Of a DNA stretch of 64,000 bases, positions 19,827 to 29,529 are shown piece after piece. The notes below the pieces were generated by a model. It worked only from the letters and a program-made list of their open reading frames with translations, made no database searches and was not told where the DNA came from. Within the stretch, counting starts at the first letter, position 1. Each line of letters starts with the position of its first letter. The DNA lies in the NCBI RefSeq assembly GCF_003602275.1, contig NZ_QZVT01000002.1, positions 434,001 to 498,000 of the forward strand, in the 5' to 3' direction. The stretch is from Arthrobacter cheniae. GTDB lineage: Bacteria; Actinomycetota; Actinomycetes; Actinomycetales; Micrococcaceae. The translations under genes and the position numbers were made by a program.

Positions 19827-20932
19827 CAGCCCCGGACCGCATCCATCCCGCCGGCGGAGTGCCGACCGAAGTGCCGACCGAAGTGCCGACCGAAGTGCCG
19901 ACCGAAGTACCTACCGAAGTACCTACCGGAGCGCCGCCCGATATCGGCGAGGCCGCGCGGATCGGCCGAGAAGTCCTCCACCGCACCGGGACCGTGATCG
20001 TGGGAGCCGAGGGGGCTCTCCGCCTTGCGCTCGCGGCGGTGCTTGCAGGCGGCCACGTCCTGTTCGAGGATCTGCCCGGGCTCGGCAAGACACTTGCAGC
20101 CAAGACACTCGCCCAGTCACTCGGCCTCGACTTCCGGCGCCTGCAGTTCACTCCCGACCTCCTCCCGTCCGACGTGACCGGTTCGTCGATCTTCAACCCG
20201 GCCACCCGCGAGTTCGATTTCAAGCCGGGACCGATTTTCGCCGGGCTGTTCCTCGCCGACGAGATCAACCGGACCTCCCCCAAGACGCAGTCCGCGCTGC
20301 TGGAGGCGATGGCGGAGGCACAGGTGTCGGCCGAGGGCACGACCCTGCCCCTGACGCGTCCCTTCCACGTCTTTGCCACCTCGAACCCGATCGAGTTCGA
20401 GGGCACCTATCCATTGCCCGAGGCCCAGCTGGACCGCTTCATGGTCCGGCTGCGATTCGGCTATCCCGGCCCCGGTGGCGAACAGGACATCATCGCGAGG
20501 CGGCTCTCACGTCGTCAGGACGAAACCACGGTGGCGCGGGTGACCACGGCCGAGGGCCTGCTGCGCCTGCAGGCGGTCGTCGAGTCGGTGGGCGTCGACG
20601 ACGACGTCATCGACTACGCGGTCCGCCTCACCGCCGCGACCCGCAGCCACCCGGCGGTGGAGGTCGGGGCGTCACCCCGCGGCTCGCAGGCGCTGGTGCT
20701 GCTGGGCCGCGCACTCGCCGTCCTCGACGCGCGCTCCTTCGTCCTGCCCGAGGATGTGAAGGAGGGCGCTGTGGCCGTCCTCGCGCACAGGATCACGCTG
20801 ACGCCGTCGTCCTGGGCCCAGGGTGTGGCGACGGAGAAGGTGGTGCGGGACGTGCTGGGCGAGGTACCGACGCCGCCGACGGTGCACCGGAGCGAGCACC
20901 GGACCGAGCACAGGACCGAGCACCATGGCTAG
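19823..20932 (+). CDS. MoxR-family AAA+ ATPase
   Basis: A chaperone-like AAA+ ATPase thought to help mature or activate partner proteins, often those with von Willebrand A-type domains encoded next to it. Walker A is PGLGKTLAAKT near residue 90, Walker B is LFLADEINR, and sensor and arginine-finger regions follow (ATSNPIEFEGTYPLPEAQLDRF). The N-terminus carries a repeated Pro-Thr-Glu-Val stretch encoded by 12-bp tandem repeats (see that entry), and the C-terminus a short EHRTEH repeat. It overlaps its neighbours on both sides. The partner is likely the DUF58 protein encoded next. Confidence 0.93.
   Translation: MTAPDRIHPAGGVPTEVPTEVPTEVPTEVPTEVPTGAPPDIGEAARIGREVLHRTGTVIVGAEGALRLALAAVLAGGHVLFEDLPGLGKTLAAKTLAQSLGLDFRRLQFTPDLLPSDVTGSSIFNPATREFDFKPGPIFAGLFLADEINRTSPKTQSALLEAMAEAQVSAEGTTLPLTRPFHVFATSNPIEFEGTYPLPEAQLDRFMVRLRFGYPGPGGEQDIIARRLSRRQDETTVARVTTAEGLLRLQAVVESVGVDDDVIDYAVRLTAATRSHPAVEVGASPRGSQALVLLGRALAVLDARSFVLPEDVKEGAVAVLAHRITLTPSSWAQGVATEKVVRDVLGEVPTPPTVHRSEHRTEHRTEHHG
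19859..19930 (+). repeat. 12-bp tandem repeat in the MoxR gene
   Basis: Six consecutive 12-base units, four of them identical (GTGCCGACCGAA) and two diverged (GTACCTACCGAA, GTACCTACCGGA). Each unit encodes Val-Pro-Thr-Glu in frame. The copy number could change by slippage without breaking the reading frame. Confidence 0.95.
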
Positions 20933-22268
20933 GCGCTCCGTCACCCACTCCCCCGTGTGGGCCCTCGCGGTGATCATCGCCCTGGTCTGCGTCGGCGCCG
21001 GCCTCGTCTCCGGCAGGCCCGACACCGTGGCACTCGCCGCACCGTTCGCCCTCCTCGCGCTCGCAGGTCGAACCACCGCGAGCCGCGAGGACACCGTCAT
21101 CGGCATCACCGGGGACAGACGGGCGCAGGGAACGGGACGACGCCTGCGCCTGCTGCTCGCGCCGCCCCGGACCGACGGCGTTGCGACGGTTGCGGTGCCG
21201 CCCGGGCTCGTCGCCACGATCATGGCCACCCCCGGGTGCCCGCCCGAAGCCCTCGTCCTCAGGTCCGACGAGGAATGCCCGGTACTCGTGGACGGCCCCC
21301 TGTCGGGCGAGGCCGACGTGCTCTCGTACGGCTCCATCGGATTCAGCCCGGACCTCACGGCCGCCTCTGCATTTCGGCCCACTCCTCCCGTACGCGTCAG
21401 CATCCTCGCGCCGGTCGGCCCGATGCTCGCCCGTCCGGTGTCCCGCCGACTCGCAGGGATGGCAGGCACGCACGGGTCGAAGCGGCCGGGTGAGGGCGGC
21501 GAGCTGAGGTCCATCGCCCCCTTGCAGCCCGGTGACCAGCGTCGAAGGATCGACTGGCGTGCCACCGCGCGCCGCTCGACGGATCAGGATCGCCTGATGG
21601 TCCGGCGGACCTTCGCCGATGCCGAGGCATCGGTCTTCCTGGTCGTCGATCAGGGGCAGGACCTGCCCCGGTCCACGTCCGACTGGTTCGAAGCCGGCTC
21701 GTCGCGGCTCGTTCCGGGGTCCCTGCACGTGGCGCGGGTGGCCGCGACGAGGGTCGCCGCGTCCTACCTGTCCGTCGGTGACCGCGTGGGACTCGATGAC
21801 CTGTCCGGCACCCGGAGGGCCCTGCGCTCTGCGGCGGGAGCGCGGCACCTCGAACAGATCCGCACCAGGCTCGCTGCGACGTCGGTGATCCCGCGACGAC
21901 GCCGGCGTCGTGATCCCGTTCCACCGGAAGGCGCCGTCGTCGTGGTGTTCTCCGCCTTCCTCGATCCCGAGCCCGCGCGCCTGCTGCGTCTGTGGCACGC
22001 GCAGGGACTCGTGGTCGCCGGTGTCGACTGCGTGCCTTCCCTCGATCGCACGGAGGTGACGACGACGCAGGCACGTGCCGTGCAGCTCACCCTCCTGCGG
22101 CGCCGCCTCCTCCTCGACGACCTGTGGCGGGACGGCATTCCGGTCCTGAGCGGATTGAGCGGGGAGATCGGCTCCGGAACCGACGATTCCCTGGAGACCG
22201 GCTTCCGCCTCCTCGAGCGCCGAGCCCACAGGCGGGTGGGCCAGGGGTCGGGACCGGGTGCGCGGTGA
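20925..22268 (+). CDS. DUF58 domain membrane protein
   Basis: A 447-residue protein with an N-terminal hydrophobic hairpin (residues 8-45) and a cytosolic DUF58 domain, whose core motif appears as LQPGDQRRRIDWRATAR near residue 205. This domain is related to the von Willebrand A fold and regularly pairs with MoxR ATPases. The ATG at 20925 starts eight bases before the moxR stop; the frame is open upstream only as moxR sequence. The stop overlaps the next start (GTGA). The role is inferred from context only: a membrane complex, perhaps linked to envelope or stress functions. Confidence 0.87.
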   Translation: MARRSVTHSPVWALAVIIALVCVGAGLVSGRPDTVALAAPFALLALAGRTTASREDTVIGITGDRRAQGTGRRLRLLLAPPRTDGVATVAVPPGLVATIMATPGCPPEALVLRSDEECPVLVDGPLSGEADVLSYGSIGFSPDLTAASAFRPTPPVRVSILAPVGPMLARPVSRRLAGMAGTHGSKRPGEGGELRSIAPLQPGDQRRRIDWRATARRSTDQDRLMVRRTFADAEASVFLVVDQGQDLPRSTSDWFEAGSSRLVPGSLHVARVAATRVAASYLSVGDRVGLDDLSGTRRALRSAAGARHLEQIRTRLAATSVIPRRRRRRDPVPPEGAVVVVFSAFLDPEPARLLRLWHAQGLVVAGVDCVPSLDRTEVTTTQARAVQLTLLRRRLLLDDLWRDGIPVLSGLSGEIGSGTDDSLETGFRLLERRAHRRVGQGSGPGAR

Positions 22269-22801
22269 GACGCGGCGGCACCCCTGCAGTTCCCGATCGG
22301 AGTGGACTCGTCCCCCTGTGGGCGCTGCGCTGCGCGACCGCGCTGATCGCCGTCCTGCTCGGGGCCGTCGTCTGGAACGGGAGTGCCTGGATCATCCTGC
22401 CCGTCGTGGCGGCGGCGGCCGCTGCGGTTCTTCCGTCGATCGGTCTCGCAGCGCTCACCCTGCTCCTGCTGGTCGTGGCCTACGCCGTCAACATGCCGGC
22501 CGGGTCGCCATGGCTCCTCGTCTTCGTCGCCGGACTCCACACCGTGTTCATCCTGTACCTCCTGCTCCTGCACCTCCCCCTCCGCGGCTGGATCAGCGGC
22601 GCGGCGCTGCGGGAGCTCGGCGGGTCGCTCCTGCGCATCCAGGCGGTCGCCCAACCGGTGGCCGTCCTCGCACTCCTGGTCGACGACGCCGGCTCCAGCC
22701 TCCCGGCGGTCGTCGCGGGCGTGGCGGCTCTCGTCGGCTGGTGCCTGTGGCTCGTCGGTCGGCGGGATCCTGACCCGAAGACCCCGGGTCAGCACTCCTG
22801 A
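22265..22801 (+). CDS. Multi-helix membrane protein ending the MoxR operon
   Basis: A 178-residue hydrophobic protein with about five helices (for example LIAVLLGAVVW, IILPVVAAAAAAVL, LALLTLLLLVVAYAV-like segments, and a final VVAGVAALVGWCLWLVG). No known domain is recognised. Start: GTG at 22265 overlapping the DUF58 stop. In related operons this place is taken by a large transglutaminase-domain protein; here only this short membrane protein is present. Function unknown. Confidence 0.72.
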   Translation: MRRGGTPAVPDRSGLVPLWALRCATALIAVLLGAVVWNGSAWIILPVVAAAAAAVLPSIGLAALTLLLLVVAYAVNMPAGSPWLLVFVAGLHTVFILYLLLLHLPLRGWISGAALRELGGSLLRIQAVAQPVAVLALLVDDAGSSLPAVVAGVAALVGWCLWLVGRRDPDPKTPGQHS

Positions 22802-22923
22802 CGACGCCCTGCAGGGGCACCGGATCCCACCGCTCCCGGACCTGCAGCCGCCATCGGCAGGGCGTGCAGGAGGACGATCCATTGCGGACAGGTCCTGACC
22901 GCGCGACGTCGTACCGTTGAAGC

Positions 22924-23916
22924 ATGATCGAGACCTCGGCACGCCTGCTGCAGCTCCTCTCGCTCCTGCAGCTGCGGCGCGAATGGACCGGCCCGGCCCT
23001 GGCCCAGCGCATGGACGTCACCGAGCGGACCGTCCGCCGCGACATCGGCAAGTTGCGCACCCTCGGCTACCCCATCAACGCCTCGCCGGGAGTCGCCGGC
23101 GGCTACCAGCTCGGAGCGGGTGCACAGCTACCGCCCCTCCTGCTCGACGACGACGAGGCGCTGGCCGTCGCCATCGGCCTGACCGCGGTCACGGCGAGTC
23201 CCGTCTCGGGAGTCGGTGAGGCGTCCGTCCGGGCCCTCACGAAGCTCGAGCAGGTCCTTCCGCCACGGCTCAGACCGCGCTTCTCGGGGCTGCGCTCCGC
23301 GGTGACCCGCATGGCCGCCATCAGCACGCCGGTGAGCCCCGAGGTGCTCACCGCCCTCTCCGCCGCGATCACGGAGCGTCGCTGCGTCGCCTTCCGCTAT
23401 GACCGCCACGACGGCGAGTCCTCCCGCCGCATCGTCGAGCCGTATCGCCTCGTGGACACGGGGAGGCGCTGGTACCTCGTGGCCTTCGACCGCTCCCGCG
23501 AGGACTGGAGGACCTTCCGCGTGGACCGGTGCCAGAGCGTACCGGTGGCGAGGGACCGCTTCGTCGCGCGCCCCCTGCCCGCCGCCGACCTCGCTGCGTA
23601 CGTGCAGGAGTCCATCACGCGCTCGCCCTACTCCTACGATGCCGTCATCCGCTTCCACGCACCGCTGAGCGAGCTGGAGGCGCGCGTCCCGTCGAACACG
23701 GGCACGCTCGAGGCGGACGGCGAGGAGTACACGCTGCTGCGGGCCGGCTTCGACTCCCTCGACTTCCCGCTGGCCTACCTTGCAAGCTGGGACCTCGATT
23801 TCGAAGTCCTCGAACCGGCGGAGATGCGCGAGCGCGCCGTCGTCGTCGCAGATCGGTTGCGGCGATCGGCGGGGCCACCGGAGGACGCGCCGGAGACGGA
23901 GCACAGCCCCCGGTGA
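22924..23916 (+). CDS. WYL-domain transcriptional regulator (YafY/DeoR type)
   Basis: Residues 1-60 form a winged helix-turn-helix (LSLLQLRREWTGPALAQRM, then VTERTVRRDIGKLR). A WYL domain follows from about residue 142, with YRLVDTGRRWYLVAFDR as the WYL motif region, and a C-terminal WCX-like part. WYL proteins bind ligands, sometimes nucleic acids or nucleotides, and regulate DNA repair, defence or metabolism. The gene stands alone, 47 bases before hrpA on the same strand. Target unknown; it could control hrpA or itself. Confidence 0.9.
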   Translation: MIETSARLLQLLSLLQLRREWTGPALAQRMDVTERTVRRDIGKLRTLGYPINASPGVAGGYQLGAGAQLPPLLLDDDEALAVAIGLTAVTASPVSGVGEASVRALTKLEQVLPPRLRPRFSGLRSAVTRMAAISTPVSPEVLTALSAAITERRCVAFRYDRHDGESSRRIVEPYRLVDTGRRWYLVAFDRSREDWRTFRVDRCQSVPVARDRFVARPLPAADLAAYVQESITRSPYSYDAVIRFHAPLSELEARVPSNTGTLEADGEEYTLLRAGFDSLDFPLAYLASWDLDFEVLEPAEMRERAVVVADRLRRSAGPPEDAPETEHSPR

Positions 23917-23962
23917 ACGCCGGCCTGCGGCTCCATGCGAGCAACTAGACTGGCAGGCAACT

Positions 23963-26900
23963 ATGGCACTGACAATCTCCTACCCCGCGGACCTCCCTGT
24001 CTCGGAACGCCGGGCAGACATCATGGCCGCCATCGCGGCCAACCAGGTCACCATCATCGCCGGGGAGACCGGCTCCGGTAAGACGACACAGATCCCCAAG
24101 ATGTGCCTCGAACTCGGGCTGGCGGAGAACGGACTGATCGGCCACACCCAGCCGCGCCGCCTCGCAGCCCGCACGGTCGCCGAGCGTATCGCGGAGGAAC
24201 TGCAGGTGCCGCTCGGCGAGGAGGTGGGCTACCAGGTCCGCTTCACCGGGTCGGTGGGCCGCAAGACCAGGATCAAGCTCATGACGGACGGCATCCTGCT
24301 GGCCGAGATCCAGCACGACAGGATGCTGCGCAAGTACAGCACGATCATCATCGACGAGGCCCACGAGCGCAGCCTCAACATCGACTTCATCCTCGGCTAC
24401 CTCCGGCGGATCCTGCCCGAGCGGCCGGACCTCAAGGTCATCATCACCTCGGCCACGATCGACCCCGAGCGGTTCGCCGCTCATTTCGCAGCCGATGCCG
24501 CCGTCGAGAACACCTCTCCCGCACCGATCATCGAGGTCTCCGGCCGCACCTACCCCGTCGAGATCCGATACCGGCCCCTCGACCAGCCGCCGGGCGGGCT
24601 CGACGACGGCGACGGTGGCGCGGACAGCGAGCTCGAGGAGGAGCGGGATCCGCTCGACGCCGTGTGCGATGCCGTCGACGAACTGTCGATGGAAGCGCCC
24701 GGAGACATTCTCGTGTTCTTCTCCGGCGAGCGCGAGATCCGGGATGCCGCCGACGCCCTCCGGGCCAGGATCCAGTCGACCACGCGCCTGCGCGGCACCG
24801 AGGTCCTTCCGCTGTTCGCGCGCCTCTCGCTCGAGGAGCAACACCGTGTCTTCCGTCCGACCGGCAGCCACCGCAGGATCGTGCTCGCGACGAACGTCGC
24901 CGAGACCTCGCTGACGGTGCCCGGCATCAAGTACGTGATCGATACGGGCACCGCCCGGATCTCCCGCTACTCCCACCGCACCAAGGTGCAGCGACTGCCC
25001 ATCGAGCGCGTCTCCCAGGCGTCCGCGAACCAGCGCGCGGGACGCAGCGGGCGTGTCTCGGACGGAATCGCCATCCGCCTCTACTCCGAGGAGGACTACG
25101 CGTCGCGCCGCCCGTTCACCGAGCCGGAGATCCTGCGTACCAGCCTCGCCGCGGTCATCCTGCAGATGGCGGCGATGGGCGTCACACGAAGCCCGAAGGA
25201 CATCGCCGAGTTCCCCTTCGTCGAACCTCCCGAGACGAAGGCGATCAATGACGGTGTCGCACTCCTGCGTGAACTCGGCGCGCTGAAGGACGACGGCGGA
25301 TTGTCCGCCGTCGGACGCAAACTCGCGCAGCTTCCGGTGGACCCCCGCCTCGGCCGCATGATCGTCGAGGCCGGGGCGCGGGGTTCCGTCAAGGAGGTCA
25401 TGGTCCTCGCCGCGGCCCTGACCATCCAGGACCCGCGCGAGCGGCCGTCCGCGGACCAGCCGGCGAAGCAGCAGCAGGCCGCGGAGAAGCACAAGCGCTT
25501 CGTGGATGAGAATTCGGACTTCACGGCCTACCTCAACCTGTGGCGGTACCTGGAGGAGAAGCAGGACGAGCTGTCCTCGACACAGTTCCGGAAGATGTGC
25601 CGTGCCGAGTTCATCAACTACCTGCGCGTGCGGGAGTGGCAGGACCTGTTCCAGCAGCTGCGCCAGCTCGCGAAGCCGCTCGGCATCACCCTGCCGGCCG
25701 GGCCCGTGGATCCCGTGGGACTGCACGAGCAGATCCACATCAGTCTGTTGGCGGGCCTGCTCGGCAACATCGGCCTGTACGACCAGCGGAAGCGTGAGTA
25801 CTCGGGCGCCCGCGGGACGCGCTTCGCCGTCTTCCCCGGATCGGCGCTCTTCAAGAAGTCCCCCGACTGGGTGATGGCCGCCGAACTCGTGGAGACCTCA
25901 CGCCTCTGGGCGCGCGTCGTCGCGCGCATCGATCCCCTCTGGGCAGAACAGGTGGCGCCGCACCTCGTCAAGCGCTCCTACAGCGAACCCCACTGGTCAC
26001 GGAAGATGGGCTCGGTCATGGCGTACGAGAAGGTCACGCTGTACGGCGTGCCGATCGTCCCGCAGCGCCGCATCAATTACGGACGCGTGGACCGTGAGGT
26101 CGCCCGCGAACTGTTCATCCGCCATGCCCTCGTGGAGGGCGACTGGAAGACGCACCACACCTTCTTCAGCCGCAACCAGGCGCGGCTGGCCGAAGTGGAG
26201 GAGCTCGAGAACCGGCTCCGGCGGCGGGACCTGCGGGTGGACGACGAAACGCTCTTCGAGTTCTACGACCAGCGGATCGGCGCCGAGGTCGTCTCGGAGC
26301 GGCACTTCGACTCGTGGTGGAAACAAGCCCGGCACGAGCACCCCGACCTGCTCGACTTCGACCCGGAGCAGCTGCTCAGCGAGGACGCCGCGGAGCTCGA
26401 CGAGACCGCTTTCCCGAGCACGTGGCGGCAGGCAGGCTTCGAGCTGCCGCTCACCTACGAGTTCTCGCCCCTCACGCCGGGAGCCCATGACGGCGTCACC
26501 GTCACCATTCCGGTGCTGTTCCTCAACCAGCTCGCTCCGAAGCCCTTCCGCTGGCAAATCCCGGGCCAGCGGGTGGAGCTGGTGACGGCCCTCATCAAGT
26601 CCCTGCCGAAGCAGGTGCGGAAGAACTTCGTGCCGGCTCCCGATGTCGCGCGGACCGCCGTCGCCGCCCTCGCCGCGGACTTCGACCCCGAGCAGGATGA
26701 TCTCGAAGCGTCGCTCGAGCTCGCCCTGCGCCGCTTGCGGGGCCACATCGTCCCGCCCGGATCCTGGAACTGGTCGGCGGTTCCGGCGCACCTGCTCATG
26801 ATGTTCCGCATCGTCGACGCCGAAGGACGCGTGCTCGACGAGTCCCGGGACCTCGAATCGCTCAAGGAATCCCTGGCTCCCGCCGTCAGCCGTGCGATCG

Positions 26901-28024
26901 CGCAATCCCTGGGAGCGACCCCCGGCAGCACCCGGCCATCGGGTGGTCCGGGACGCGGCGGCCGCGGTAGTGGCAGCGCTTCCGGCGGCACCGGCCCCGC
27001 TGGACGCGACGATGCCCGCCATTCCTCCTCGCGAGGATCGGGACGGGGTGCCGCGAGCGAGACCGCGCCGTCGGGCGATCGGGCGGGTACATCCCCGTCC
27101 GCCGGTTCCGCGACCCGAGGAGGCGTAGCCGTCGCGGAGGCTCCCGCGGTAGCCGAACGCACCGGCGAGCAGGCCTGGGTCTTCGGCACGATCGACCGAG
27201 AGGTGTCACGCACGGTCGCAGGGCACCGCGTGACGGGCTTCCCCGCCGTCGTCGACGAGGGCGTCTCGGTCGGCCTCAGGGTCTTCCCGACAGCGGGCGA
27301 ACAGGCCACGGTCATGCGGGCCGGGATCATCCGGCTCCTGTCGCTGCGCATACCCAGCCCGGCGAAGTACGTGCTGGAACATCTCAGCAACACCGAGAAG
27401 CTCACCTTCAGCCAGAACCCGCACGGCAGCGTCGCCGAGCTCATCCGCGACTGCTCGCTCGCGGCGATCGACAAGCTCGTGCCCCAGGACCTGCCGTGGA
27501 CCGAGGAAGCCTTCAACAGGCTGTACGAGGAGGTCCGTGCCGAGCTGATCGACACCGTGTTCACGGTGACCGCGACGGTGGAGAAGATCCTCGCGAGCAC
27601 GCGTCGCATCCAAAAGCAGCTGAAGGGCACCACGAGTCTCGCCCTGATCACGGCCCTGAACGACATCCGCAGCCAGCTGGAGCACCTGGTGTACCCGGGC
27701 TTCGTCGCGGCGACGGGTTACTACCAGCTGGCGTCCCTCCCCCGGTACCTGCGGGCCATCGAGGTCAGGCTCGAGAAGCTACCCACGAACGTCCAGCGCG
27801 ACGGCGTCGGCACGGCAGCGATCCAACGGCTCGAGGACGAGTACGACGACGCCGTTGCGTCCCTCGCAGCCGGCCGGCACCGCCCCGAAGCCCTGACCCG
27901 CGTCCGTTGGATGATCGAGGAACTGCGCGTGAGCCTCTTCGCGCAGGACCTGGGCACCGCGTACTCGGTGTCGGAGAAGCGCGTCAGGTCGGCGCTCACC
28001 GAGGCCATGGCCTCGGCGCGCTAG
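23963..28024 (+). CDS. hrpA: ATP-dependent RNA helicase HrpA
   Basis: A 1353-residue DEAH-box helicase that unwinds RNA with ATP. Walker A GETGSGKT is at 34-41, DEAH at 131-134, the Ser-Ala-Thr motif III is TSATID, and motif VI is QRAGRSGR. HA2 and OB-fold regions follow, then the long DUF3418 C-terminal region typical of HrpA. Within that region lies a Gly/Ser/Arg-rich disordered insert (about 980-1070). Start: ATG at 23963. A TAGACT -10-like box at 23946-23951 lies only 12 bases before it, so the mRNA leader may be very short. HrpA acts on stalled ribosomes in E. coli; the role here is inferred. Confidence 0.94.
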   Translation: MALTISYPADLPVSERRADIMAAIAANQVTIIAGETGSGKTTQIPKMCLELGLAENGLIGHTQPRRLAARTVAERIAEELQVPLGEEVGYQVRFTGSVGRKTRIKLMTDGILLAEIQHDRMLRKYSTIIIDEAHERSLNIDFILGYLRRILPERPDLKVIITSATIDPERFAAHFAADAAVENTSPAPIIEVSGRTYPVEIRYRPLDQPPGGLDDGDGGADSELEEERDPLDAVCDAVDELSMEAPGDILVFFSGEREIRDAADALRARIQSTTRLRGTEVLPLFARLSLEEQHRVFRPTGSHRRIVLATNVAETSLTVPGIKYVIDTGTARISRYSHRTKVQRLPIERVSQASANQRAGRSGRVSDGIAIRLYSEEDYASRRPFTEPEILRTSLAAVILQMAAMGVTRSPKDIAEFPFVEPPETKAINDGVALLRELGALKDDGGLSAVGRKLAQLPVDPRLGRMIVEAGARGSVKEVMVLAAALTIQDPRERPSADQPAKQQQAAEKHKRFVDENSDFTAYLNLWRYLEEKQDELSSTQFRKMCRAEFINYLRVREWQDLFQQLRQLAKPLGITLPAGPVDPVGLHEQIHISLLAGLLGNIGLYDQRKREYSGARGTRFAVFPGSALFKKSPDWVMAAELVETSRLWARVVARIDPLWAEQVAPHLVKRSYSEPHWSRKMGSVMAYEKVTLYGVPIVPQRRINYGRVDREVARELFIRHALVEGDWKTHHTFFSRNQARLAEVEELENRLRRRDLRVDDETLFEFYDQRIGAEVVSERHFDSWWKQARHEHPDLLDFDPEQLLSEDAAELDETAFPSTWRQAGFELPLTYEFSPLTPGAHDGVTVTIPVLFLNQLAPKPFRWQIPGQRVELVTALIKSLPKQVRKNFVPAPDVARTAVAALAADFDPEQDDLEASLELALRRLRGHIVPPGSWNWSAVPAHLLMMFRIVDAEGRVLDESRDLESLKESLAPAVSRAIAQSLGATPGSTRPSGGPGRGGRGSGSASGGTGPAGRDDARHSSSRGSGRGAASETAPSGDRAGTSPSAGSATRGGVAVAEAPAVAERTGEQAWVFGTIDREVSRTVAGHRVTGFPAVVDEGVSVGLRVFPTAGEQATVMRAGIIRLLSLRIPSPAKYVLEHLSNTEKLTFSQNPHGSVAELIRDCSLAAIDKLVPQDLPWTEEAFNRLYEEVRAELIDTVFTVTATVEKILASTRRIQKQLKGTTSLALITALNDIRSQLEHLVYPGFVAATGYYQLASLPRYLRAIEVRLEKLPTNVQRDGVGTAAIQRLEDEYDDAVASLAAGRHRPEALTRVRWMIEELRVSLFAQDLGTAYSVSEKRVRSALTEAMASAR

Positions 28025-28069
28025 CACTCGGCCCGTGGACGCCGGGCGCTCCTGCGCGGCAAGACCCCC

Positions 28070-28495
28070 TCAGTCCGGCACGCATGTTCCGTGGCCGGCA
28101 TCGCGCAGGGCGCCGCGGAGAGTCTGGGCCGTGCGCTCCATGTCCGCGGGATCAGGAGCGTGGTCGACGCGCTTCAGGTCGAAGTCCGCCGGTGACCGGG
28201 TGGGCCAGACGTGGACGTGGAAGTGGGGTACCTCGTAGCCCTCGAACAGGACGCCGACGCGCTTCGCGCCGAAGGCCTCCTCCTGGGCGCGCCCGATGGT
28301 CTGTGCAACGGACATGACCTTCGAGAGCATCTCCGGGTCTGCTTCGAGCCAGTGCTCGATCTCGCGCCTGGGTACGACGAGCGTGTGACCCGGCGTGATC
28401 GGGGCGATCGTCAGGAAGGCGACCACGTCGTCGTCCCGCCACACGAAACGCCCCGGCACCTCTCCGTTGATGATCTTCGTGAAGAGCGTGGTCAT
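28070..28495 (-). CDS. HIT-family hydrolase
   Basis: A 141-residue histidine-triad protein. The catalytic triad HFHVHVWP has His91, His93 and His95, and the N-terminal IINGEVPGRFVW matches the family. HIT proteins hydrolyse or transfer nucleotides from dinucleoside polyphosphates and aminoacyl-AMPs; the substrate is not readable. Start: ATG at 28495 with CAGGAG a few bases upstream; the 34 open codons before it are Pro/Gly-rich and not HIT-like. It converges with hrpA across a 45-base gap. Confidence 0.93.
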   Translation of the reverse strand: MTTLFTKIINGEVPGRFVWRDDDVVAFLTIAPITPGHTLVVPRREIEHWLEADPEMLSKVMSVAQTIGRAQEEAFGAKRVGVLFEGYEVPHFHVHVWPTRSPADFDLKRVDHAPDPADMERTAQTLRGALRDAGHGTCVPD

Positions 28496-28701
28496 GGGAA
28501 CTCCTGGGGTCGGTGCGGGAGGGACGCTGCCACCAGGGCTGCCCGGTAGCCGGACCTGCCCGCGCAGGGGTGGTGGCAGGGGGCGTCCCGGGTTCATGCT
28601 CCGACGCTACCGCGCCCTCCTGCAGCGGGCCAGCACCGCGCCCGCTGCAGGATCGCCGGGCCGCCCGCCACCACGGTGCGCACGGGCCACGCCTACTCCG
28701 G

Positions 28702-29529
28702 TCAGGCTCCGGTCGCCACCGGCAGGCCGTCCGTCGTCGACCACTGGGACCACGAACCCGGGAACAGCGAGGCGTCGATGCCCGCGATGTCGAGGGCCGC
28801 GATCTCATGTGCAGCCGTGATGCCGGATCCGCAGTACACGGCCACCCGGCCCCGGTCCGCGCCGACCTCGCTGAAGCGGCGGCGGAGCTCGGCGGCGGGC
28901 CTGAAGCGCCGGTCCTCCCTCAGGTTCTCGGCCGTCGGCGCACTCACGGCACCGGGTATGTGGCCGGCCTTCGGGTCGATCGGCTCCTGCTCGCCGCGGA
29001 AGCGTTCACCGGCCCGGGCATCGAGGAGCACGTCCACCGTCGAGCATTCCAGGAGCTCGGGGATGGAGATCACCGGCATCTGCCCGCTGGCCAGATGGAC
29101 GTTGCCCACGCAATGCCGCTCCTCCCCGCCCTCGACGGGGAGCCCCGCGGCGCGCCACGCCGTCAGACCTCCGTCGAGGAGACTGACCGACGCGAACCCG
29201 GCGTTGCGCAGCAGCCACCAGAGGCGGGCGGCGGCGAGGTTGCCCGAGTCGTCGTAGGCGACCACGGTGTCGCCGTCGTTGAGCCCCCACTGGCGCGCCG
29301 CTTCCTGCAGGGCGTCCGGGTCCGGCAGCGGATGGCGCCCGAGCCCCGGTCCGCCGGTCGCACACAGCTGCGTCTCCATGTCCACGTACACGGCACCGGG
29401 TATGTGGGCCGCGCGGTAGTGCTCGTGGCCGTAGGGGTCGCCCAGGGACCAGCGCACATCGAGCAGGATCGTCTGCGCACCGGAGGTCATCCGATCCTGC
29501 AGTTCCTGCACATCCATCAGAGTCTTCAT
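28702..29529 (-). CDS. sseA: Thiosulfate/3-mercaptopyruvate sulfurtransferase
   Basis: Two rhodanese domains (about 8-130 and 155-270). Only the second has the active-site cysteine, C233 in CGSGITA (233-239). This loop is the mercaptopyruvate-type CG[S/T]G[V/I]TA, suggesting that enzyme rather than a classic thiosulfate rhodanese. It moves sulfane sulfur to acceptors such as thiols or cyanide. Start: ATG with AGGAG seven bases upstream. The 199-base gap upstream (29530-29728) has no gene; it holds a short palindrome at 29560-29577. Confidence 0.92.
   Translation of the reverse strand: MKTLMDVQELQDRMTSGAQTILLDVRWSLGDPYGHEHYRAAHIPGAVYVDMETQLCATGGPGLGRHPLPDPDALQEAARQWGLNDGDTVVAYDDSGNLAAARLWWLLRNAGFASVSLLDGGLTAWRAAGLPVEGGEERHCVGNVHLASGQMPVISIPELLECSTVDVLLDARAGERFRGEQEPIDPKAGHIPGAVSAPTAENLREDRRFRPAAELRRRFSEVGADRGRVAVYCGSGITAAHEIAALDIAGIDASLFPGSWSQWSTTDGLPVATGA

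Noticed and set aside
19859..19930. Regular repeats that might suggest a CRISPR array
   Set aside because: The units are 12 bases, contiguous without spacers, and encode a Val-Pro-Thr-Glu repeat in frame.
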